From Dipteronia dyeriana (taxonomy: Eukaryota > Streptophyta > Magnoliopsida > Sapindales > Sapindaceae), in NCBI GenBank assembly GCA_032871835.1, contig CM065303.1, positions 60,674,597-60,738,596 of the forward strand: a DNA stretch of 64,000 nucleotides, written 5' to 3'. The notes below the pieces were generated by a model. It worked only from the letters and a program-made list of their open reading frames with translations. It searched no databases and was not told the origin of the DNA. Of this stretch, positions 50,222 through 61,990 are shown in pieces (the first letter of the stretch is position 1; every line of letters starts with the position of its first letter). A program made the position numbers and the translations under genes.

Positions 50222-51915
50222 ATGATTGGTTTTTCCAGTTCAGTTGGCTCACTTTCTAATATCAGTCAACGACTCCTTCAAACCATTTCGGTGAGTTCTT
50301 TTCCTTATCAAACAATGCTATCTTCCAAATTTATGTTTTATAGAAGTTCAATAATACAATAATACTTACCGGTACTAGTAAGTTGTGTAACCTGTCGTAT
50401 TGTGTTTGAAGTTTAAGTTTTAAATTTTAGGCTTTATGATCTATCTCTGTCATTTTTTTCAGTGTATGCTTTCATTTCTTTTTTAAACGTCATGTTCAGT
50501 TTGCCAAAAAAATGAAATAATGAATATGACTGATTGCAAAACTTCTCACCTACAAACTCCCTATGTGTACAAACCAACTTTTTATGCCTTTGGATCAAAC
50601 TCCAAGGCTTGTTATGTAAGTGTTGGGCTATGAGAGAGAATACATAACAGCCTTGGGATTTTGATCCAAAGGCACAAAAAATTGGTTTGTATATGCCCTT
50701 GTGTCAGGGGTTTGTAGGTGAGAAGGACTGTGACTGATTGATGTGTTATATCAGTTTGTTTAACTACTGTGCCTGTTGTCAATTATTTGATTCCAAACTA
50801 TGTAATTTCTACCGTGTTCTCAGCAGCTAAATGGTGGATTAAGATTTTATGTGTTTGCTTCTTAGTTGTCGTTATTTTAGATACTATTTGCTTGCCAAGA
50901 AGTTGGAAAAAATTGCAACCTTTTTTTTCTTTTTTTTGCTTACAAAATTGCATATCCAAATCCAGAACAGTCTTCGGATTCTGATTTCTTTTTCTATCAA
51001 GATATTTTTTGTTTGTTTTTGGTTTTGAGAAATGCATGATAGTTGTTTCTGAAATGGTAATTCATTCTTAACAGTTTATGAGGCACATAGAAACAAATGA
51101 TTGAATATATGTATTTTACTATTTTTAGGTTTTAAAAACTTGTAAGTCCAACAGTTGGTAAAAATATACGTTTTCTATTCCATAACTTCAGCTGGATTGA
51201 GATAGATTATGTGCCTAAAATGTTGGTTTTTTCCTTGGTCTCACAGTCAATTAATTAAATGCAGTTTTAGGTCCTGATTATGTTATTGATGTAAGATCAG
51301 TGAGTCGTGGTTATAGTTTCCTAGGTGTGTAAACTGATATATAATTCTAGGGGTTTCTTAAATATTCACTTTGTTAAGTTAATTATGGTTTCGTATTGCT
51401 TCATAGCCATTTGATGTCATTATCTTAGTTTCGTGGTCTACGTGTGCAATGCCTTCGTGTTGGAAACACAGAGATTCCAAACGACAAGAAACTCGAAATC
51501 TCTCTTCAACATGTTTATGGAATCGGTCGTTCTAGAGCTCACCAGATCCTCTGTGACCTCAGCATAGGAAACAAACTAACCAAGGACTTAACTGGAGTTG
51601 AACTCAACACACTTCGTGAGGAAGTTTCTAGATACATGACAGGAGAAGATCTGGTTAGCATTCTTGCGCTCTTCGATTTAAACTGTTATAGGGGGTTAGA
51701 GTATAAGACTTGCCTTCTTTGTAATAATTCTTCTTTTGGTGTTTCAGAGGCGATGCATTAAACATGACATAGGGAGATTGGTAGACATCCAATGCTACAG
51801 AGGGATTAGGCACAGCGTGGGGTTGCCGTGCAGAGGACAGCGTACCAGCACTAATGCTAGGACCCGTAAGGGTAAAAGAGTTGCAATCCCAGGAAAGAAG
51901 AAACCTACTCGTTGA
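50222..51915 (+). CDS. Mitochondrial small-subunit ribosomal protein uS13m
   Basis: Three phase-0 exons, 50222-50290, 51429-51653 and 51748-51915, encode 153 aa, the size of nuclear-encoded plant uS13m. Exon 1 supplies a 23-residue N-terminal extension ([19 protein letters not shown]) lacking acidic residues, a likely targeting sequence. Exons 2 and 3 hold the whole S13 domain: [11 protein letters not shown], the [13 protein letters not shown] helix-turn, [32 protein letters not shown] and the basic tail [17 protein letters not shown], which contacts rRNA and tRNA in the subunit head. The nuclear gene resembles Arabidopsis At1g77750 rather than the plastid S13. Without the small first exon the frame appears to begin at a non-ATG codon, so the exon at 50222 resolves the start. 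Intron 1 carries a MITE. Confidence 0.93.
50537..50731. mobile_element. Mutator-type MITE in uS13m intron 1
   Basis: Perfect 9-bp target duplications GACTGATTG flank it (50528-50536 and 50732-50740). The arms are inverted repeats over nearly the whole 195 bp: CTTCTCACCTACAAAC at 50542 against GTTTGTAGGTGAGAAG ending 50725, and GCCTTTGGATCAAA against its complement. The 9-bp duplication points to a MULE transposase as the mobilising enzyme. It has no coding capacity and lies in the same transcript as uS13m, so it would form a hairpin in the pre-mRNA. Confidence 0.85.
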
Positions 51916-52315
51916 TTGAGAACCAAATCAAGGTGGTTTGTTTTGTGTAATTGGAGGGTGATGGTGATATACTTTTCGTAATGAAATTTTTGGGGACGAA
52001 TTGATTACTTCCTTTGTCAACTAAAAAAAGAATTAATTTCCCTTATTTGGAAGTGTCTGTGACGTTATCTTTAAAGCTCTTTCCTGAACTATTTGTTGTT
52101 TAGATGTATGGCCTACTTTTGGTGATCAAAATGAGTTCGAGTCCAATGGAAGCAACTAAAATTTGAGTTTGTATGGTCTATCCACCTATGCTTTTGTTAG
52201 TTTGTTGATGTGGATGGAGAGCTAGTCCGGAAAACTCATCACACCAGGCTCATGCCTTTGAATGAATATGTGCTCTCAGCTCTCTAATCATGATCAACAT
52301 GCCACCTCAACATGG

Positions 52316-52369
<54 letters not shown>

Positions 52370-52502
52370 TGAAGTTATTACATAGGAATTGCTACAACAT
52401 TGAAGGTGAAAATTCACCAATGCTATGAATGATGTATTTCGGGCATTTAAGGTGCATTTGGTAAGAGACAAGATAGAACTATTTAATGTTTTTACGATAT
52501 AA
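51916..52502. other. uS13m 3' flank with a long (TA)n tract
   Basis: Includes the 3' UTR and a (TA)n microsatellite at about 52321-52368 (some 24 units). No gene is seen. Confidence 0.7.
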
Positions 52503-53530
52503 GACCATGTTTGGTACGCGGGATTGGATTGGACTATTTCATAGAATTGGATTGGATTGAAATGAGATTAGAATTGAATGGGATTGGAATGAATTAAATT
52601 AATAATATACTGTATTTGGAGAAACATAAGACTAGACTGAATTAATACTATGTTTTGTTTGGTGGAACGTAGAACTGCACTAAATATAATAATTTAAAAA
52701 AATATATACAATCATCGTTACTAAAGAAAAAGAAAATTTTAAAAATAAAGATAATTATTTTTGGGAGATCTGTCATCTCCATTTTTGGCAAGAGATAAAA
52801 TTAAAGAATTTCCAGATCTCTATGTCCATCTTTTGGAACATCTGGCGATTTCCATCTTCTTCGATCATCATCGCCACCATTCATTTTGTTTTTTCTCAAT
52901 CAACATAATCGGTTAAAGAAAAAAAAAATCTACTTTGGAAGATTTGGGTTTGATTTCCATCTTCTTCTTCAATCTTCAACATCACCACCATCTTCATCTT
53001 CTTCTTCAACCATAATCCCCCGTTCATTTTTATTTTCCCAATCAACATCATAAACAATCAAAGAAAACAATTCTTTTTTTTTAAAAAAAATAAATTATCA
53101 CCAGGTGGCAGAGATGGAGTTGTGATGGCTTTGGGGTTAGCGGTGGAACAGTGGAGTGGTGGTGGCTGCAGCATGAGTGGTGGGTGGCGGAGATGGAGTG
53201 GTGGTGGCTGCTGCTTGGTGTTGGTGGTGTGGTGGTGGCTGTAATTGAGCATAATTGGGAGATCTGAGTTTATCTTGAACAAAATTGAGAGGTCTACAAT
53301 TGAGTGGTTGTGGAATAATGGAGTGGGTTTTGTTTTATTTATTTATTATTGAGAAAGAAGGATCAAGATTCAGAGAATTGATAACCAGATTTTTCAAAAC
53401 AAAATTTACATAAACAAATTAGTCCTGCGTTTATTTAAAAAGGGTCCCACCGGATTGTTTTGTCTGCTCCTGAGTTGCTCCCAAAACATGGATTGGATTG
53501 CCCAGTTCAATCTCATGGCCAAACATGTTC
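52503..53530. mobile_element. PIF/Harbinger-like non-autonomous element, 1028 bp
   Basis: The left end GACCATGTTTGG and the reverse complement of the right end GAACATGTTTGG agree at 11 of 12 positions, and TAA trinucleotides flank both sides (52500-52502 and 53531-53533), the usual PIF/Harbinger target. Inside are GGATTGGATTGGA subterminal repeats, an internal repeat of the CATTCATTTT...CAATCAACAT phrase (near 52880 and 53025), and a GGTGGTGG-rich tract (53100-53245). No transposase frame is visible. Confidence 0.65.
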
Positions 53531-55422
53531 TAATAGTGATAAACGAGACTTGACAAATAGATATTTATACGATTTCATTAAAAAAAATTATATATCATAT
53601 TTAACAAAAAAATTATAATATGATTAAAAAATATTCATATTTAATAATTTTATATGTTGTTATCGATAATTTTCTTTCATGTAAAAAAGTCCAATATATA
53701 TACAAGCAGCATGTTCAATTTATTAATTCCATTATCAAATACTCAAATGACGTTGGATACTAATTTTCACCAACTTTTGTCAACGTTATGAAAAGAAAAA
53801 CAATTATTACGAAACGATAAATAGATTATTAATTAGAATGGAATTCAAAACAAAATCTAGCAACTCATCCGTATCATCGTTTCATCTAATTGAAAATAAA
53901 AACTTCATTTCATATCCTGATAACATATCATCCATGACATTAATGTGATCATATTCAAACAAAATATATCCTTCAAACATGTTCACAAAATCATATATAA
54001 AATGTTATCACTCTTCTAGAATTGCCTTCACAAAATCTGGTTTGTAGGAATCATTCAAACCATTCCAAATGCGCAACTGGTTTGACTTATTTCTAAAATA
54101 CATTATAACTCGTATCACCTGTATATAATCAAGACCCATGATTGGACGGACACGAACACATTTAGATTGGATTTGTGTCATTTTTTTTCCTTCAAAAGGA
54201 TGAAATAGATTTTATTCATGTTCGGATCAGATTAAATAAACTTTGAACCAAAACGGATTCAGATTGGACCGGATCAGATTCGTCCGACCTTTTTGACACC
54301 ACCAGGTGTAGGAAGCTATCGGTATTTAATGCACACGATATTTTTGAAGGGGTTTTGCCACAAAACTTTATTGTTAATGGACAGTTACGAGAATAAAATA
54401 TTTTCTTTAGTTTTTTTATTTTTAGATTAAAATCCAATATCTAGTTTTGAATCCAGTAATTATACTGATACTGCGGAGTAACATTACCATTTTTGAAGGC
54501 ACTTAAACATTTGTTCAGTTGCGACTTGAACATTTTTGAATGACGATATAGTCATCCTTTCAAAACGGTTTGTAAACACTTTGTGTAAAAACATCTATAA
54601 TTTTTTTTAAAAAAAAAAAAATATGTAGTTGGTATATAAACCTAAATAATGTCAAAAATACAATTTCTTTCATTAATGCTAAAAATACTCTTTCTTTTAT
54701 TAATGCCAAAAATAGGGTCCTTGACCTTTTATCTTTGTGAGATTGCATTAATTAACTCATTAATGATAAATATCAAAGGATTAAATTAAATAAACTTAAA
54801 TTTATGATTTTTTTTACTTCAAATTCTCAACCACTCATGTGTTCTTAATCCAAGAGTGGTAAATGTATTCAAATCTTAATCATTGTGTATTTACCAATAA
54901 TTCTACATTGTGCATTTATCATTTTTTTGATGTAAATTAAAGTGAGAGTCAATTATGAAATACCTGCGAGAAGAAAAAAGCATGAAGTCCATAAAAAATA
55001 AATGCCCGGAAAAGATAATAATCACCCATAAAAAAAAAAAACTTTAGCATGACCTTTTTCTTTAGTTTGCAGAAAATCAGAAACTAATCAGAAGAAGATT
55101 GAGGATATATACAAATAAGAGAAACTATTGGAATCAAACGGCGAATAGAATTCAAAGTTCTAGGATTTTATAGAAAACCATGGTTATCTTTTCTTAATTA
55201 AACAGAAAACCATGTTTCATTGCTTAAGGATAATATACGGGCATACAACTATGGTGGAGGATGTATAATAACAGATGATTTTGATATTTTTTGTCAAACA
55301 ATTAAAATGAAAAATTGACTAATAATTATTGGTGATTGTACGTACTAATTATTTAGCCCTTTTGATAATTTACTTAAGGATATTATTGTATTTTTAAAAA
55401 AGATATTTTTATTTTTAAGGGT
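53531..55422. other. Intergenic AT-rich stretch
   Basis: No gene is supported. A segment at about 54130-54310 with GGATCAGATT repeats and TTTTTGACACCACCAGG at its end looks like a decayed hAT-type element, but termini could not be paired. Confidence 0.5.
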
Positions 55423-56200
55423 TGCATGTATTGTCACTAAACATTTTTTTTCTATGCGACAAACTGTATCAACCAAAGCTGATGCAGATCAAGTAGCAAT
55501 TGCCTACTTGGACCGGTTGGAGCACCCCAAAACGATTGGGATTTCATAAATCTATAGCTCTTGCCACTTTTTTCAGAAATCTTGTGGCATGGATTTCAGT
55601 AAATCACAACTCTTACCACTTTTTCCAGAAATCTTGTGGCATCAAAAAAAAAAGGAAATCAACTTCTTTCCTTTCTAGTTCTTGCCTTTTATTTTATTGT
55701 GTTTTAGGATTTTTTATTTATTTATTTCCATTTGTCTCTTTCGAATCAACTTTGGAATTTTTCCCTTTTCCATGAGATTTAGGAGATCCGAAACCTTTTG
55801 GGAGAAGGTTTCTTTTTATTTATTTATAGCAGAATATTGTTTAGGGTTTGATGCTTTTTTTATAAGGGTTTTTTTTATGAATAAAAAATCATTATTGAGT
55901 TTTCTCAATTTCTTGTCGTATTCTTGACATTCTTCAGAATCAACAAGGATTTAACTATTATATTTGTTGCTTGAAATCGTGAATTCATATTTTTCATAAT
56001 TTTCGTTGTTTCAAAAGCTCAGCCCAAAGATGACTCCATATCTAAAAAGAAACAACCTATTGGATATGTGCACAGTTTTTGAGTGACGATATGTGCACAA
56101 TTTTAAAAGGTGCATATATTGTCACTCAATATTTTTTTTCTAAGTAACAAACTCTATCAACCAAATCTCAGCCCAAAGACGACTCCATATCCAAAAAGAA
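55423..56200. repeat. Cluster of nested direct duplications
   Basis: Three pairs are visible. GCA.(A/G)TATTGTCACT.AA...AACAAACT.TATCAACCAAA-type sequence occurs at 55425-55480 and 56112-56166. CTCAGCCCAAAGA(T/C)GACTCC occurs at 56018 and 56167. A tandem pair of about 50 bp ending CAGAAATCTTGTGGCAT occurs at 55541-55590 and 55591-55642. The order suggests repeated local duplication. Confidence 0.75.
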
Positions 56201-56509
56201 AAAAATTATTACATAACAATAAAAATAAAATAAAAAATTATAAATCGGACGAACTTTGAGGGAAAAAGCATCATGCTGAAAAATCCTAAGGTAAAACCAT
56301 ATTTATGGAAAAGAAAATCAAAGGCAGAGGTGCCTGCATGTCCTGAAACATTAATCTAAATAGGTACGTAAGCCTCAACCGAAGGCAAAGAAACATGAAC
56401 TAAACTAATTAACCAATCTATCCAAACCAGAGGATATTGAATAAAATTGTAAGAGATAATCATTAGAGAGATATGACTTAAGTGATATTCTCTAAATACT
56501 TTCCTTCTA

Positions 56510-58000
56510 CATCAACCTGAGCGACCCAATTAGCAACAATGCTTAATTTTGCTTGTGCCATGAAATCCATATAATCAAGGCGAATCTTAGTCTGCGCTAC
56601 AGGGATATGGGTATCCAATCTCACCAAAGGAGTGGAAGATTGGCAGTAATGTAAAGTTTAGCCCGAGACTTGGAAAATGGAATCTGCAATCTGACCTTGG
56701 GCTCCGACACAACCACGACAAAAGCCAAAGAAAAGGAAATATTAGTAAAACCTCACTGAGCATAAGGGACTGCAGTGGTGAAATTAATATTAGAAATATA
56801 ACTCGTCTCCTCAACATGCACAGAAAAAACAGTATGGAACCTAGAACCATCAATCAAGACCCTGCTAATCAATCGGATCATGTAAAGGAGAAGTGACTGT
56901 AATAGCTGCTGGAAAGTCAAAACTAATCTGCATTGAGGAACTAACTGATCTAGAAATATATCCATCAATGGATACCTGCTAGCAATACAAGTCCCGCTGA
57001 TTAATCGGATTGGTTTTAGAAATAGAACTCGTCCCCTTAACCGATATAATATCCATAGAAGAATGAATCATAACCAAATCGTGAACATAAATATTTAGAT
57101 CAGGAAGAGTTACATCAACTTTAGAACGTTATTCTTATCTAACCTTAGAGCAACCGCGAGATTGCTATAGGGTTTCTTCTTTTTGTGATCAGAATTATCT
57201 GAAGGTGTTCTACTCCAACGACAATTAGAAGGTGTGTGCCCAATAGAGTTGCATGAATTAAATAAATAGGGCAAATACTCATAATGAACAAAAATAAATA
57301 AACAAGCACAATCTTGTTCGAGCATAAGAGAATCTAGCTAGTTGGAAGAAAAGTTCACATTTACAAGCACCCTAGCGTAATGACCCAAGTCTTCTCTAAG
57401 AGTTAACTTATCAATTTTTAGTGGCACTCCTATACCCCGAGCAATGTCAGCTAAAATTTAGGGGTGCCAATAATCCCAACCAAATTCGTAAAAACGAACC
57501 CAAACTAGTGAATTTGTTGCATTTTGTCTATAAGAATTAAAATCATGTTGCCATTGCTACAATCATAACATAATTAATCCAAAAGACCAGACATTATCTT
57601 TATCATTAATGTTAGAAAATAACAAGTTGTAATATCCTCTATCCAAAGATATCAGTCGCCATGGCGAAAAGATCGACCAAAGTTGTTATAGTTTCAATTT
57701 CAAAACATAGATTTTCCAAGGAGTATCCCCTTTAGATAAAATAACTTGATCATTTACAACTGATTTGCAAACTACAACATGTTCCAAGTATATCGATTCA
57801 TTAATGCGAATAGCCACAAATTCTCCTTTTTTTAGTTGGCATGTTAGGAGAAGAGTGCATGGAGGTTGAGATTAAATGAGATAATTTTTTGAACATATCT
57901 GCAAAGGAAAGCTTCACTGGTGAGTCAGAGACGTTGGAAACAGCTGTAATAGAATCTAGCAAAAGTGAATCAATTGGCGTTGCAACAAAAATGATGTGAG
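56510..58000 (-). pseudogene. LINE ORF1-type (DUF4283 plus CCHC zinc knuckle) pseudogene
   Basis: In minus-strand order, with frame changes and several stops, the translation gives SDSPVKLSFADMFKK, then KGEFVAIRINESIYLEHVV, WRLISLDRGYYNLLFSNIN, NSLVWVRFYEFGWDYWHP, DIARGIGVPLKIDKLTLR, DLGHYARVLVNVNF, and CNSIGHTPSNCRW. These are the diagnostic blocks of the plant DUF4283 domain followed by the zf-CCHC_4 knuckle, which together make ORF1 of plant L1-type LINEs. The knuckle lies at about 57200-57260. Further downstream the frame decays into QAKLSIVANWVAQVD. No endonuclease or reverse transcriptase is present, so the copy is truncated and dead. Confidence 0.8.
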
Positions 58001-58819
58001 GATTGAGGTCGACGCAAAAACAGGATTAGAGGCTAACGTGCATGGTACGTTAGTGGACACGGATGTAGATAGTGACTTCAGTGAAAAGCTGTACAACAGA
58101 GACGATTGAGATGAATAGGGAAATCAAAGGTTGAAGCATAGAGATAAAATAAGCCACCATGTCGGGAAAAGATCATACCGGCATGACGGCAACCCTAAAG
58201 CTATAAAAGAAGAATGGATAGGGTGTTTTCTAATAATATTATAGACATTCTACAAAAAAATGGTTCCAATCCAATCTAACTTTCTTTTACTTAGGGTTAG
58301 CAAAACAGTCCGTGTTTGATGGACTCAGATTAAACCCACAGATACAGTATGGTTCTGTATCATTAAAAAACCCGTATTTACCCTAAACTTGTAAACCCAC
58401 AATAATTGCGGATCCAAACCCGAGCAAAATTTAAACCCGTAAAAAATCAATTAGGTTAACAACAATGAAAAACACGTAGCTCTACTCAACATTGTTGAGT
58501 CATCACCTTTGTTCCTCTAATTTAATTTTCATAACTCTTCTCTCATAGTCTTGCATGATGTCAACACATCATGTCTTTTGCCGCCAATTGCCACTTCACT
58601 GTCGGTGAAGCTTCTTATTATTAGAGTGCTCAAATCCAAACATTGAACCTCACACTAAGGGGGTCGTTGGTCATCACCAAGATCTTTTTTATTTACTTCT
58701 CGATTGATTTCTCATTGTGGGTAAGTTTCCATTAATCAGAGAAAGATACATAAGCTTGGATCTTTAGTTTTGTTTTGGAATCTTCTATTTAGGTTTCAGC
58801 TTATTTTTACATATACTTG
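58001..58819. other. Stretch between LINE remnant and Pack-hAT
   Basis: No gene is seen. A patch at 58295-58440 (AGGGTTAGCAAAACAG, later AACCCGTA repeats) resembles one end of a hAT element without a partner. Confidence 0.45.
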
Positions 58820-59259
58820 TAGGGGTGGGCGCGGTTCGGTTCGGTTCGGTTTTGTCCAAAACCGTATTGAACCGAATTAAATTCGGTTTTTAAATATGTG
58901 AATCGGTTTGAACCATATTGAACCCTAAAACCGAATTGAACCGAACACCCTTTTCTCGGTTCGGTTCAATTCGGTTTTGGGCTTATTGGGCTTCTGTTTT
59001 TTTTTTTTACAAAAAAAAAATCTTCATTTCATTTTTACCTTTTACCGGCTATTATTCACTTATCGTGTTGGACATTTAGACAATTGTTTTAGTTCAAATT
59101 TAACTGAAATATTGTTTACATAATCAAATTTTGTCCATACTAATTAACACATAAGCATAAATACAAATATAAATACAGTTCAAATCAATCAAAATTCAAA
59201 AGTATTAAAAATAGCTATCCAGAAATTGAATCCAGATAAGTAGATAACTTCAATTACAT

Positions 59260-59600
59260 AGAGTAAAACATCAGTCCAAAATGCAATACAAATACATTAT
59301 TGTCCAAAATATCAATCCAATTACATAATTGTAATAGAATAACATATGACATATCAGTCCAATCACACAGCTGTCCAAAATACAATCTAAAATAAAATAT
59401 AATCACAATTCACACATAATCCAACATACAATCCAATTATACATAGCTGTCCAAAATATCAATCCAATTACATAGTTAATAAAATAAAATATCAGTCCAA
59501 TTACATAGCTGTCCAAAATCAATCCAAAATAAAATATGATCACACACATGATCCAACATACAATCCATAAATTAATTAAACTTCAAATACAATCCGCAAT
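59260..59600. repeat. Degenerate internal repeats of the hAT element
   Basis: The phrases AATCCAATTACATA, AGCTGTCCAAAAT and ATCCAACATACAATCCA recur three to four times each with varied spacing. Confidence 0.75.
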
Positions 59601-60373
59601 ATAATAAAACATAAAAAAATAATTCAAATGTAATCCATGTATTTCTTCCACTTCAAATCTTCAGCTGTAAATGGAGAAAATATAATTAACTAATAAAAGG
59701 AAAAAAAAAATTATAAATAGAGAAAATGGAGTAAAAGTCCCCACCACTGAATAGTTGATTATTTAAGAACCGAGGGTGCTCTATTAGCCACTGCATAACA
59801 ACAATTTACAAACTATTAACAATAAATTTGATTGCACCATGAAATTGATGTTTGTTTTTTTTTATCTTGGTACTAATACCTTTCTTAGAAACTCATAGGT
59901 TTGCTGTAGATTAGAAACTACTGGACCTTCCATTATAATTACCACAATCAAAAGCCACTGGACTTGCCGACCTGCAAAATTAATTAAAATGGAAAACAAA
60001 ATCTTCACCTATAAATAATGAAAATATAATTAACTAAACAAGCAAATACCAAATTAAATTCTTACCTTTATTTCTTCTTAATCATCTTCATCTGCATCAC
60101 TTAAAAGAACCCATAAAAAAATGTCCAGAACAATTAGTTATAAAGACAAAAAATAATACTACACTCGGTTACAAACAAATCAGATCTAGAAAAATAATAC
60201 ATTCAATATAAATGACAAATAATACGAAAACTCAAATAAAACCTTCAGAGAACTAGATCTAGACAAATCAGTGAATCACAAACACAAAAACGCACATGAA
60301 TATACATATACAGTTATACATACATATATTCATCTACGTATCTATCTACGCATGCAAAGAGGGTAAATCTTAC

Positions 60374-60459
60374 CATCCATGAAGTCTCTTGTGTAGGTTG
60401 ATGGTGTTCTCAAAAGTGTTAGCCTCCTCCTTCCTACCTTTGCTATCTTTCTCAACCAT
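60374..60459 (-). pseudogene. Captured first exon of ribosomal protein eL31
   Basis: On the minus strand an ATG at 60459 opens 28 codons plus two bases, starting MVEKDSKGRKEE and ending ENTINLHKRLHG, then TG|GTAAGA, a consensus splice donor. This matches the N-terminus of plant eL31 (MVEK.KGRKEE..T.E.TINLHKRLHGC), including the split Cys codon (TG|C) where eL31 genes have an intron. Upstream on the minus strand, 60460-60835 is a CT-rich leader (TCTCTCTCACACACATC and similar) that could be the original 5' UTR. Exons 2 onward of eL31 were not found in the element, so no complete protein can be made; the frame present is itself unbroken. Confidence 0.8.
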
Positions 60460-60980
60460 TTTTTTTTCCTTTGAGCAGATCAAAGTTGAGGTGAGGTTCG
60501 AGAGCTAGATCTATAAAGAATTGTCATCTCAAACACCCATGAAAGAAAGCAACATAAAACACCCATTAAAGATAAAACAAAGAAAGCAAAATAGAATAAG
60601 AAAACATAGAGACAAAGATGTTGCGGAAAGAAGAAGAAAAAAAAACCTTGACGATTGATGAGTCCAGGCGGAGCCACGGAAGAGAGACGAGTGCAGCGGA
60701 GACCATGTGAGAGATGTTGCGATGTGTGTGAGAGAGAGTGACATGGATCTGAGTATGAGAAAACAGAGAGAAAGGGGGATTGAGATGCAGCGGAAGAGAC
60801 AAGAGAGATGGGGTCTGGATGAGAAAGAAAAATTAGGTTTTTTTTTATATATTTATATTCGGTTCGTCGGGTCGGTTCGGTTTTTAAAGGTCTAAAACCG
60901 AAACGACCCATATTCTATACGGTTCATTCGGTTCGAACCGAATTGAACCGAATTCAACCTTAAAACCGAACCGAACACTA

Positions 60981-61740
60981 TATACTTGTATGTTTTTTTT
61001 TCTTTTCATTTTTTTCTCAATTTATATATTCAAATGTGTCTCTTGGTAAAGATATATCTTTTGGGAGTAGTTATATCCTCCTAATGAAGAAACTCAGTTT
61101 TCCAGGTAAAATACGTAACTCTTGAACTTTATTCAAAATTCCAACAGTACCCCGAAATCTAAGACCCTATATTTTTACTACGACCTTATACTACTAAGTG
61201 AATGCATTTGAGAGGAACATAAGTGTTATGCATCGGAAAACGTGTCGTTTGGTATTAAACTTACCCTAGTGAAGATACATCAGATTTATTTAGTGATATA
61301 GTGGATATAGGCTTGAACTGTTCACTATTGTAGTAAATCAAGACAGTATGTCTCATAATAACACAACTTAATATACGTTTGTTCATACGTTTTTGTTTAT
61401 TTTGGTCCTGAACATTTCCCGGTTTTCACAAAAGTTTTAGAGAATTTAGCCTTATTTCATTCTCATAAGTGCGACCTCACATTTATCACATCAGACACAC
61501 TAATTAAGAGTTTTATACTTAAAATCTCCTAGTTACAAGATATATATGAGCGTTATTAAATGCAAAACATATCCTTCACATTTGCAAACAACATTCCAAC
61601 CATAATAGGAATGAGTTAAATTGTGTGGTCTACAATTTAAGTCTTACCAAACCAGTTTGCCTATTGAATATAAACCATGAGATCTCTAATCAGTTAGGTT
61701 AGGTTTCTGCTTGGTTCGACTCGTTTAGTGACTTTAAACT
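60981..61740. other. Stretch after the hAT element, possibly copia LTR
   Basis: No gene is seen. Being 3' (minus sense) of the copia pol tail and just after a purine run (GAGGGGAATGAG on the minus strand), it may contain a decayed 3' LTR, but LTR borders could not be fixed. Confidence 0.35.
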
Positions 61741-61990
61741 CATTCCCCTCGATGTAAATTTAATATGCTCTCCATAGGCCTTTTGTCAAAGGATCTGCAA
61801 TATATTCTTTTCGACTTTTCTTCAACAATGTATATAGTTATATTGAAGGGAAATTGCTTATTAGATTTATGATGTATACCATATACATCAAATTTAATAA
61901 TTAAGAACATGCTTTTTGTACTTGTGTTTGCACATCTTATGAAAACATAGTCATTCATTTTATGTCCTAGTTTAGTTCTCTTTAGTAAAG
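61741..61990 (-). pseudogene. Ty1/copia pol C-terminal remnant
   Basis: The minus strand carries KEYIADPLTKGLW (ADPLTKGL at 61798-61775), the highly conserved end of the copia RNase H domain, followed after a short gap by a degenerate GNEF piece where the family has GMGL. The frame is broken by stops on both sides and the remaining pol is absent. Confidence 0.6.

Larger units (their letters stand above)
58820..60980. mobile_element. hAT element (2161 bp) carrying a captured gene fragment
   Basis: A perfect 8-bp target duplication TATACTTG lies at 58812-58819 and 60981-60988. The left terminus TAGGGGTGGGCGCGGTTCGG and the reverse complement of the right terminus TAGTGTTCGGTTCGG fit hAT ends. 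Both subterminal regions (58820-58985 and 60856-60980) are packed with CGGTTCGG and AACCGAA motifs, the type of array hAT transposases bind. The interior has no transposase but holds degenerate CAATCCAATTACATA repeats (59260-59600) and a minus-strand eL31 exon. The intact 8-bp duplication suggests fairly recent insertion. Confidence 0.85.

Noticed and set aside
53058..53282. His/Pro-rich minus-strand frame
   Set aside because: Produced by a GGTGGTGG simple repeat in the PIF-like element.
60480..60911. Ser/Phe-rich minus-strand frame of 143 codons
   Set aside because: It runs from the CT-rich leader through the hAT subterminal repeats, has no conserved sequence, and is in a region better read as noncoding leader of the captured exon.
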